From JAWXVD01 sp044425705 (lineage in GTDB: Bacteria > Bacillota > Clostridia > Lachnospirales > Lachnospiraceae), in assembly GCA_044425705.1 (NCBI GenBank), contig JAWXVD010000052.1:1-21278 (forward strand): a DNA stretch of 21,278 nt. The letters run 5' to 3'. Positions within the stretch are counted from its first letter, which is position 1; every line of letters starts with the position of its first letter. Positions 14,862 to 21,278 of the stretch are shown here, piece after piece. The notes under the pieces are model-generated. The model worked only from the letters and a program-made list of their open reading frames with translations, made no database searches and was not told the origin of the DNA. Position numbers and translations under genes: made by a program.

Positions 14862-17800
14862 TTAAATAAATTCACTGTCCCAAACTGTTACACCACTATC
14901 TTGAAATACTGCATGGAGACGTCCACTTAAATGTTCTTTTGAAACACCTTTTTTTAACATCACCTGAATAAATCCACCGCCACCGGCACCACAGATGAAT
15001 TTTGCATCAATTAAATCTTCACAAGACATAAAAATTTGATCAATACAAGTATTCGTAGAACCTGCATCTAACTGTTTTGATAATTCCCAATGTTGGTTTA
15101 AAAGAGCTGCAAACTCGTCAACGTTGCCTCGCTCTAATTCAAATTTCATCAAAACTGCCATTCTCTGCATTTTTTCAAGGGCATCCAAAGACTCTTTTCT
15201 ATTGCCGATATAATTACCAATCACATCTCTCAGCAAATTTCTAGCCAATCGTCTTTGGCCTGTATAAATCAATACAAAGCGATTTGATAATTCTTCCATC
15301 ACTTCTGGTTCTAACTGAACATGTTCCACCTTGATTTTTTGATTGATTCCTGACTTCGTAGTGATAAATTTAAGACCTGGTGTAACACCACCTACTTGAT
15401 CTTGCCATCCACCACCAGTACTCATAATTTGCTCCATACAGAGCACAATATCATATAGATCGCCTTCTGTTATTTCGCGTCCTAATATCTCATAAATAGC
15501 CTTTACACAAGCACCTGCCAAAATACTACTTGTGCCTAATCCTGACCCTTTGGGAATCCCAATTACCTGTGTAGATAAATAAATACCTCCACCAAGTCTC
15601 TCCAAGATTTTTGTCAAGTCCGCTTCACCTTCTAAGGGAATCACACCGCAAGCAATCAAAGCGGCCTTGTGTAAGGCAAAGAAATCATAGGGATTATGAC
15701 AATCTTGAATTTCTTGTACTGTTGTAGCACTGCCCTCTACCCCTATGTCAGTACTAGCAAATTCAATACGGTGTTCTTTGATTCGTTTGGCGACTACTTG
15801 AATTGGATATTCTCCTTTTAATTTAATTGCTGCGTTAAAAACAACACCTCCTTGTTCATTGCAGTGTGGCGGTGTGTCTGTCCAACCACCACCCCAATTC
15901 ACACGAACAGGTAGCTCCACCTTTACTTCTTCCTTTTCCAACTTACAATCTTGCAAAGAAGGAATGTTTTCTTTTGCATTCTCATAAATAACTTGTTGGA
16001 TTTCTTTGAAGCATCTATTTTCTAATTCTTCATAATCACATAAAGATTGATTTGTACACGTTAAACTCTCTATCATAAATTTAGTGCTTTTAGACTTCAT
16101 ATATCTAGAAATCACATAATAGATACGAATTTTTGTGGAAAAATCACTAGCTTTTGCCCGATCCATCAGCAAGGTGAATTGTGCCTGATTCATACCAGTT
16201 GTTCCAAACACTTGCAGGGCATCTTTGTAATATACTTTGTTCATCAAACTTGAAACAAACTTTTCAACGATGACTTTATTTTCCAATTGATTTTTCCATG
16301 GCACGATAGCTTGTACATCTGCCTCATTAAAACTAGAGTATAAGCTCATTCTTTCGGCATTTTTCCATTTACTTATCTCTTCATCCGTTGCCCTTCCCTG
16401 GGCCATCTTATGTAAAATTTCCACAAAATCTAAGCTGTCTTCCATGCTCTCACAGATAGGGTATAAGTTAGCAAACCATAAATAGTGTTCTTCATTATCC
16501 CAAAGGTCTGTAGCGTTTAATTGATTGTTGTCTAAAAATGTTACCAAGGTACTACCTAAATATGGCGCATTTTGTTGCAAGGTACCTTTCGGATTATCTA
16601 AAACACCATAACAACGAACTACAACTTTTCCATCCCTTAACTGTATGCCATGCAATGCCATATCTTCAAGTATCACCCTATCTTTTAACACTACATTTGA
16701 AATCACACTTCCCGATTTCACTTTGGCATTTTTTCCAATGATGCTATCTTCTATATACGTGTTCTTCTCTACAATTGCTGTATCCGCAATCAAACTATTA
16801 TGTGCTGCAAATCCTTTTTTAGTGGAAACATTAGTCATAACCAATTGTTTCCATCCTAAAAATTCATAATCATCTACCCCTGTGGTGACAAGCTCTCTTA
16901 ATTCTTTTGTAGTACCAAAATGAATAAATTCTGCTGGTGATAAACATAATAATTTCATTTTAAATGTATGAAGGGCTTCCCAGATTTTCGTTCTACATGA
17001 TAATAATGCATCACACATACTTCCTTCTGGGGCTTCTTTATAATATTCCTCTAATGTTGATTTTTGGGCTAGTGGGTATAAAAAATCTCCGTAAAAGCTG
17101 ATTCTAGCACTTTCATTGACGAACTCATGAAACTTCACCATGTCCACTTGATTATCTGTGCTAATCAAACCATAAAGTGCATTCAATAAGGACACATCCA
17201 TCATCACAGCACCTGTATCTAAATCTACAGCACCTTGTTGATTGACAGCACCTAACGCTGTTAACTGTTCTATGGATTGTTTATGCAAGAAACGCTCTAC
17301 GTGGTCTGTCCCATCATTTAAAAATACGCCATGATTTTTTCCCGTTTCCACTGGCTCCTTAATAGAAATAGCTGCTGCACCATGGAACTGAAAATCAATT
17401 TGCAATGGATTGAACAGTAATAGTACATCACCCGAAAGGACTAACATACCTTCTGAAATTCTTCCTGCTACACTTGTCATAGCAATGATAAATTCATCAA
17501 ACAATGTGGCTGTTTTACCATTTGGTAATTCCCTTGGAACAGGAGAAAATAATTTCCCACAAGCAGAATATTGAGGCACCCGTTTCGAATCTCCACCAGA
17601 ATGAATGACCAAAATTCTTTTCCCTTGGAAATGGTTCACTTCCACCTGCTCATCTTGCTCTGCAATGTATTTTAGTACATTAAAAGTAGCACCGCCAGAA
17701 CCTACACGTTTCCCGTCTGGATCTGGAAGTACGATATATTTCGTGTGCTTTGGCAACAAATTCATCTCTAAGCGATATGCTATTTGTAAACGATATGCCT

Positions 17801-17948
17801 CTGCCTGTTCCTCATTAGATGCTGTTAAAATCACATAATCCCATACAATAAATGAAGATTTTCTGAGACTTCTACCGTAGTCCTCCCAAGAATCAAGGTA
17901 ACTTTGTTGTAAAAATAAATTTTTTAATTTTTGATGATTAATATTCAT
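14862..17948 (-). CDS. fkp: Bifunctional fucokinase / GDP-fucose pyrophosphorylase-like protein
   Basis: A two-domain protein of 1028 residues, similar in size and order to Bacteroides Fkp and plant FKGP, which convert L-fucose to fucose-1-phosphate and then GDP-L-fucose. The N-terminal nucleotidyltransferase half has GSGGATFNVL (about residue 88) and HSGGDSKR. The C-terminal GHMP kinase half has motif 1 RVNWGGGWTDTPP (about 685), motif 2 PKGSGLGTSS (about 803) and motif 3 CGAGGGGF (about 990). The second ATG (17948) is preferred, as GGAAGG abuts the first (17954). It follows clpX after about 60 bases on the same strand. The substrate is inferred from the domain pair; a related sugar-1-phosphate, such as a heptose, cannot be excluded. 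No fucose transport or fucosyltransferase gene is adjacent. Confidence 0.85.
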   Translation of the reverse strand: MNINHQKLKNLFLQQSYLDSWEDYGRSLRKSSFIVWDYVILTASNEEQAEAYRLQIAYRLEMNLLPKHTKYIVLPDPDGKRVGSGGATFNVLKYIAEQDEQVEVNHFQGKRILVIHSGGDSKRVPQYSACGKLFSPVPRELPNGKTATLFDEFIIAMTSVAGRISEGMLVLSGDVLLLFNPLQIDFQFHGAAAISIKEPVETGKNHGVFLNDGTDHVERFLHKQSIEQLTALGAVNQQGAVDLDTGAVMMDVSLLNALYGLISTDNQVDMVKFHEFVNESARISFYGDFLYPLAQKSTLEEYYKEAPEGSMCDALLSCRTKIWEALHTFKMKLLCLSPAEFIHFGTTKELRELVTTGVDDYEFLGWKQLVMTNVSTKKGFAAHNSLIADTAIVEKNTYIEDSIIGKNAKVKSGSVISNVVLKDRVILEDMALHGIQLRDGKVVVRCYGVLDNPKGTLQQNAPYLGSTLVTFLDNNQLNATDLWDNEEHYLWFANLYPICESMEDSLDFVEILHKMAQGRATDEEISKWKNAERMSLYSSFNEADVQAIVPWKNQLENKVIVEKFVSSLMNKVYYKDALQVFGTTGMNQAQFTLLMDRAKASDFSTKIRIYYVISRYMKSKSTKFMIESLTCTNQSLCDYEELENRCFKEIQQVIYENAKENIPSLQDCKLEKEEVKVELPVRVNWGGGWTDTPPHCNEQGGVVFNAAIKLKGEYPIQVVAKRIKEHRIEFASTDIGVEGSATTVQEIQDCHNPYDFFALHKAALIACGVIPLEGEADLTKILERLGGGIYLSTQVIGIPKGSGLGTSSILAGACVKAIYEILGREITEGDLYDIVLCMEQIMSTGGGWQDQVGGVTPGLKFITTKSGINQKIKVEHVQLEPEVMEELSNRFVLIYTGQRRLARNLLRDVIGNYIGNRKESLDALEKMQRMAVLMKFELERGNVDEFAALLNQHWELSKQLDAGSTNTCIDQIFMSCEDLIDAKFICGAGGGGFIQVMLKKGVSKEHLSGRLHAVFQDSGVTVWDSEFI

Positions 17949-18011
17949 ATTCATCCTTCCCTGCTTTTAAAAGTGATATCATTCATTTCCTACTATGTTT
18001 TCTAGTGAACC

Positions 18012-19706
18012 TTATTTCAAATCATTCTCTTCTCTATTCTTAGAAATCTCCGACAAACTGTCTCTTTCCTCAATCCCCAATGCATTGCTTCTAATATCAA
18101 TGATTGGACCACCTGTGCCCTCAATATATTCTTTCGTAATAATGACTCTACCAATATTATCATCTTTTGGAATCTCATACATAATATCAAGCATAAATTC
18201 TTCAATAATTGCTCGAAGTGCTCTTGCACCTGTATCTTTTGCAATAGCTTTTTCTGCTATCGCCTCCAATGCGCCTTCATTAAATTCTAATTTCACTTCG
18301 TCTAGCTCTAATAATTTTTGATATTGTTTCAAGATTGCATTTTTAGGCTCTTTCATAATATCTACCAGCATATCCTTGGTCAATCCCTGTAAGGTATAAA
18401 CAATTGGTAATCGTCCAATAAACTCAGGAATCATACCAAATTTCTTTAAATCATCTACTTCAACCTTATCTAAGATATTTTTCTGCTTATCTAGTGTATC
18501 TTTCAGTTCAGCATTGAATCCAATAGAAGTCTGTTTATGCAATCTCTGTTTAATAATTTCAGGTAGATCTGGGAATGCACCTCCACAAATAAACAAAATA
18601 TTTCTAGTATTGATTGTAGTTAATGGTACCATAGCATTTTTGCTACTAGCACCTACTGGTACTTCCACGTCTGCACCTTCTAAAAGCTTCAACATACCTT
18701 GTTGTACACTTTCCCCACTGACATCCCTAGAGTTGGTATTTTTCTTTTTTGCTATTTTATCAATTTCATCAATAAAAATAATACCTTGCTCTGCTCGTTC
18801 CACTTCATTATCTGCTGCCGCCAACAATTTAGAAACCACACTTTCAATATCATCTCCGATATACCCTGCCTCAGTTAACGAAGTTGCATCTGTAATCGCC
18901 AATGGCACATCCAATAATTTAGCCAACGTCTTTACTAAATATGTCTTTCCGCTACCTGTAGGTCCAATCATCAACATGTTAGATTTTTCAATTTCGATTT
19001 CATCCATTGTATTAGTTGCCACACGTTTATAATGGTTATACACTGCAACTGAAATTACTTTCTTTGCTTTTTCTTGTCCAATGACATAATCATCCAACTT
19101 TTTCTTGATTTTATGTGGTGCTGGAATATTATTAATATCTAAAACTGGCTTTTCTGTAGACTTTTTCTTTTTTAATTTTTGTTTGTTAGGAATGCCACCC
19201 ATTCCCTGTAAATCCGCCAAATTAATAAAGCTGACGTTAGGAAATCCTTGTTTTTTATTTCCAGAATCTTCTTTCTTATCTGATTCTTCCTTCTTTTCTT
19301 CCTCATCTCCTTGTTTAATAAAACTTGGCGTTGGTGTTTGCATGGCCATATTCAAAGCTTTTAAAAAGTTAGGATCACTAAACATTTGTTGATAATCCAT
19401 CTGGCCTAATGATTCCATAGTTTTATTCATGCAATCATTACAAACAGAAATATTATTTGGAAGATGCATCATTTTTCCCACTTTGCTTTCTGGTCTACGG
19501 CACATGAAGCACACATCTTCATAATTTTTATCAGAATCTTGCTCTTCTACAGATTCTACTTTCTTTTCTGACTCCGATAAACCTGTGCCATCTTTACTCT
19601 TGTCCTGACCACTCCCCTGATGATTATCATCATTTCCCTGGTTATTTTTCATTGTTTCTTCTTCATCTATGATTTCACGAAAATCATTTTCATTCCATTT
19701 TGACAT
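18012..19706 (-). CDS. clpX: ClpX-type AAA+ unfoldase with enlarged N-terminal region
   Basis: ATP-driven unfoldase that feeds proteins to ClpP. The zinc-binding domain shows C66-x2-C69 and C89-x2-C92. The AAA+ core shows Walker A GPTGSGKT (248-255), pore loop GYIGDD (281-286), Walker B IIFIDEID, the ClpP-docking IGF (396-398) and the IGRLP arginine-finger region (431-435). At 564 residues it is about 140 longer than usual: an acidic extension precedes the zinc finger (1-60) and about 100 Lys/Glu-rich residues lie between it and the core. The retained IGF loop indicates that ClpP partnering is likely. No clpP or tig is adjacent, so it may be a second ClpX. AAAGGA lies eleven bases before the ATG. 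Confidence 0.88.
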   Translation of the reverse strand: MSKWNENDFREIIDEEETMKNNQGNDDNHQGSGQDKSKDGTGLSESEKKVESVEEQDSDKNYEDVCFMCRRPESKVGKMMHLPNNISVCNDCMNKTMESLGQMDYQQMFSDPNFLKALNMAMQTPTPSFIKQGDEEEKKEESDKKEDSGNKKQGFPNVSFINLADLQGMGGIPNKQKLKKKKSTEKPVLDINNIPAPHKIKKKLDDYVIGQEKAKKVISVAVYNHYKRVATNTMDEIEIEKSNMLMIGPTGSGKTYLVKTLAKLLDVPLAITDATSLTEAGYIGDDIESVVSKLLAAADNEVERAEQGIIFIDEIDKIAKKKNTNSRDVSGESVQQGMLKLLEGADVEVPVGASSKNAMVPLTTINTRNILFICGGAFPDLPEIIKQRLHKQTSIGFNAELKDTLDKQKNILDKVEVDDLKKFGMIPEFIGRLPIVYTLQGLTKDMLVDIMKEPKNAILKQYQKLLELDEVKLEFNEGALEAIAEKAIAKDTGARALRAIIEEFMLDIMYEIPKDDNIGRVIITKEYIEGTGGPIIDIRSNALGIEERDSLSEISKNREENDLK

Positions 19707-19750
19707 TATATTTATATTCCTTTCATATTTTCCTTCATTATCAAAGTATC

Positions 19751-19804
19751 TTTTGCTAGGAAACCTAAACTAAATCTCAGATTTACCTCTCAGACAAGTC
19801 GACA
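19751..19804. repeat. Diverged copy of the AGGAACC hairpin element
   Basis: Starts TTTTGCTAGGAAACC (compare TTTTGCTGAGGAACC at 20810), followed by AAATCTCAGATTT, a small dyad, and CAGACAAGT (compare GGATAAGT). It lies between the DUF3791 stop (19812) and the clpX start. AAGTCGAC within it resembles a TCGA site but stands alone. Confidence 0.6.
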
Positions 19805-19811
19805 TATAATT

Positions 19812-20024
19812 TCATTTCCTTTCAAAAAATTGTTCTACTAATTCCCCCACTAAATAAGCATCACTTCTACAATGCATATCCGATATTCCATGACTCATTT
19901 CTGTGTATGTTATGGAATGATAGAAAAACTCCAATGCTACTTCCCATGAAATATTCATTTCTTCAGCAAACTGGCAAATAATTCTTGCATATTTTTTCTG
20001 TAACAAAATTGGATGTGCCTCCAT
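19812..20024 (-). CDS. DUF3791-family small protein (second copy)
   Basis: A 70-residue helical protein: YARIICQFAEEMNISWEVAL, followed by FFYHSITYTEMSHGISDMHC and SDAYLVGELVEQF. The pattern of a helix, an S/T-rich turn and a D-x-Y-L-V segment fits DUF3791. Its ATG overlaps the DUF3990 stop by one base (TAATG) with GAGGA upstream, so the two are translationally coupled. In Clostridia DUF3791 genes commonly flank DUF3990 genes; an antitoxin role is plausible but inferred. Confidence 0.75.
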   Translation of the reverse strand: MEAHPILLQKKYARIICQFAEEMNISWEVALEFFYHSITYTEMSHGISDMHCRSDAYLVGELVEQFFERK

Positions 20025-20566
20025 TATATTTCCTCACTTCCTATAAATGTAACGCATTGTTCAATTGCTGTTTGATTCCGAAAGCAAATCTGAAGATTCG
20101 GTCTTTCATACTGCAACCGTTTGATTGCCTCAGCTTGTTCAATTAATCCATCAAAATATAACTCTATTGTATTGAACACCTTATCATTTGCTACTCCTCC
20201 AATAATAACGTCATCATCCAATTTGGTTATTTCATCTGATTTCGAAGGCAAATTTCCAGACAATAAAGTTCCACTTTTTTTCTTATTATCTTTATCCCCT
20301 CTACGACAACTAACAATATATTCTAACCATTCACTTGTATAAGCATGAAATTCTAAAATATTATAACAATGTTTACATTTATTTTCATCAAATTCATAGC
20401 TAGAGACTATACTCTGCTTTCCTTGTTTTTTATATCTAATTGCCCAATTGATAGCTTGTTCTTTAATTGGTGTAGTATAAAACCCTTGACCAAAATCAAC
20501 ATTTTTTCTAGAATGATTTATATTTGGTTTCTCTATCTTCATATAAGATCCATGATAAATAATCAT
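20024..20566 (-). CDS. DUF3990-family protein, predicted ADP-ribosyltransferase fold
   Basis: A 180-residue protein. IIYHGS at the N-terminus (H5), DFGQGFYTTPIKEQAINWA (Y30) in the middle, WLEYIV and IIGGVAND (121-128), then NLQICFRNQTAIEQ near the end, match the DUF3990 pattern. DUF3990 is placed in the ADP-ribosyltransferase superfamily, with the H and Y positions forming the NAD-binding core; an activity is not demonstrated here. A hydrophilic stretch (about 89-118) is an insertion-like region. The ATG at 20566 is preferred: it lies one base after the stop of the upstream DUF3791 gene. A GTG at 20584 would add six residues. With DUF3791 genes on both sides this looks like a toxin-antitoxin or defence unit. 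Confidence 0.8.
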   Translation of the reverse strand: MIIYHGSYMKIEKPNINHSRKNVDFGQGFYTTPIKEQAINWAIRYKKQGKQSIVSSYEFDENKCKHCYNILEFHAYTSEWLEYIVSCRRGDKDNKKKSGTLLSGNLPSKSDEITKLDDDVIIGGVANDKVFNTIELYFDGLIEQAEAIKRLQYERPNLQICFRNQTAIEQCVTFIGSEEI

Positions 20567-20567
20567 T

Positions 20568-20786
20568 TTATTCCAATACCCCACATTCTATCATATATTT
20601 TATAATATCTTCTATAATATATTCTTTACTTTGTGTATGCAGTATTTCATAGTTTGACAAAATATAATCTTTAACAATATTTTTCTTATATGTTAATAAT
20701 CGATATACTTCCTGTCCTTCTTTTCCCATAGCCATTGCTATATTTTCAATACAAAATATAATAAATTCCATTTCATTTTCTTTCAT
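20568..20786 (-). CDS. DUF3791-family small protein (first copy)
   Basis: A 72-residue protein: EFIIFCIENIAMAMGKEGQE, VYRLLTYKKNIVKDYILSNY and a QSKEYIIEDIIKYM end. It shares the DUF3791 layout with the copy at 19812 but little direct identity. AGGGG lies four bases before the ATG, which is close. It is the first gene of the trio, and its stop is one base before the DUF3990 start. The two different DUF3791 proteins may bind the same toxin, or one may have another role. Confidence 0.7.
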   Translation of the reverse strand: MKENEMEFIIFCIENIAMAMGKEGQEVYRLLTYKKNIVKDYILSNYEILHTQSKEYIIEDIIKYMIECGVLE

Positions 20787-20788
20787 AA

Positions 20789-20926
20789 TTCCCCTATTCC
20801 GAAGCGTTTTTTTGCTGAGGAACCTGAGTTAAATCTCAAATTTAACTCTAGGATAAGTAGTATTTGTGACGCTTCTGCACAAATACTTGGGTGTAAAAAT
20901 AAATTATCAAATTTATTTTTCACCCT
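20789..20926. repeat. Hairpin-rich repeat, unit 1
   Basis: Begins TTCCCCTATT, as does unit 2. Contains GCTGAGGAACC (20814-20824) and three hairpins: AGTTAAAT/ATTTAACT (20827-20847), AGTATTTGTG/CACAAATACT (20859-20887) and GGGTG...CACCC with a long AT stem (20889-20925). The loop of the second hairpin (ACGCTTC, 20869-20875) is complementary to GAAGCGT (20801-20807), allowing a pseudoknot. On minus this would be the leader of the DUF3791 trio. Confidence 0.65.
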
Positions 20927-21006
20927 TTCCCCTATTACAAAACATTTACACTAAGGAACCTGTGGCAAATCACTGACGCCAAGAATAAAATTCTATTTCA
21001 CCCTTT
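20927..21006. repeat. Hairpin-rich repeat, unit 2 (shorter)
   Basis: Starts TTCCCCTATT, carries CTAAGGAACCTG (20951-20962) and a GACGCC word, and ends TTTCACCCTTT as unit 1 does. AGAATAAAATTCT forms a short dyad. It lacks the internal hairpins of unit 1, suggesting deletion or insertion since duplication. Confidence 0.6.
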
Positions 21007-21029
21007 AACACATGTAATTCATAACCTTT

Positions 21030-21038
21030 ATTTTACCA
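21030..21038 (-). promoter_or_regulatory. Possible extended -10 for the DUF3791/DUF3990 operon
   Basis: On minus, TGGTAAAAT is an extended -10 with a weak -35 (TTTATT) 17 bases upstream. If used, the transcript would carry the two structured repeat units as a leader of about 240 bases. Confidence 0.3.
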
Positions 21039-21107
21039 TCAATTGTATAAAAAATAAACCAATAAATTAACTCCTAGAAAACCTTCATAAATATTAATAT
21101 AGAAATG

Positions 21108-21135
21108 TTGTAACAATTTTATATTTTGTTATAAT
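21108..21135 (+). promoter_or_regulatory. Promoter for a plus-strand gene beyond the window
   Basis: TTGTAA (21108-21113), a 16-base spacer and TATAAT (21130-21135) with a TG extension (TGTTATAAT). A second candidate, TTGACA (21194) with TAAATT (21217), follows. The window ends GAGAGGTATATAC, a ribosome binding site expected just before a start codon outside the window. Confidence 0.5.
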
Positions 21136-21278
21136 ATAAAAAAGGAATTCATTACATTGAAAGCTTCCTGTATACTATAAATAGGTTAAGAGATTGACAA
21201 AATAAAATACCTCAAGTAAATTTAGATTATTACTGACCGGGATGTTGGTAAAATTCTAAAAACACGAGAGGTATATAC

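Overview
The window is low-GC chromosomal DNA from a Firmicute of the Clostridia, most likely a Lachnospiraceae member. This rests on AT-rich coding with strong AAGGAGG-type ribosome binding sites, TTGACA/TATAAT promoters (several with an extended -10), a DUF6106 protein, a Spo0A-type response regulator, DUF3791/DUF3990 proteins and a type I-C cas operon. The genus cannot be fixed from the sequence. Most genes lie on the minus strand; only the XRE regulator, the GT-C membrane protein and the anchored protein at 14065 are on plus.

Layout. 1-2626: start of a type I-C CRISPR-Cas operon read leftward (promoter, cas3, first 36 codons of cas5); no CRISPR array is present. 2929-3304: a MntA-like nucleotidyltransferase antitoxin followed by an internally deleted HEPN toxin gene that keeps its start and its R-x4-H-x-Y motif. 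3352-6334: an unknown lipoprotein, an MFS transporter and an unknown acidic protein. 6362-9108: a signalling unit made of a GHKL (AgrC-like) membrane histidine kinase, a possible 17-residue peptide gene just before it, and a response regulator with a Spo0A-type DNA-binding domain, with TCGA sites in about 10-bp phase around the genes. 9326-9815: a divergent XRE regulator, two identical 50-bp palindromic repeats and a terminator. 9965-11401: a GT-C-like membrane protein, convergent with guaB (IMP dehydrogenase) across a partly duplicated terminator. 13199-14751: a divergent pair of membrane proteins. 14862-19706: a fucokinase/GDP-fucose pyrophosphorylase-like protein preceded in the same direction by an enlarged ClpX. 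19812-20786: a tightly coupled DUF3791-DUF3990-DUF3791 operon, probably a toxin-antitoxin or defence module built on an ADP-ribosyltransferase fold. 20789-21006: diverged tandem copies of a hairpin-rich repeat related to elements at 19751 and 9634. The right edge looks like the promoter and ribosome binding site of a plus-strand gene outside the window.

How the parts fit. Housekeeping genes (guaB, clpX, and the fucose gene if it is part of GDP-fucose salvage) alternate with accessory modules: CRISPR-Cas, a HEPN/MNT relic and the DUF3990 trio. The best candidates for an under-described system are the GHKL kinase / Spo0A-like regulator / short peptide unit with its own phased sites, the DUF3791-DUF3990-DUF3791 operon, and the interspersed structured repeats. 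All functional statements are inferred from sequence motifs; no searches were run.
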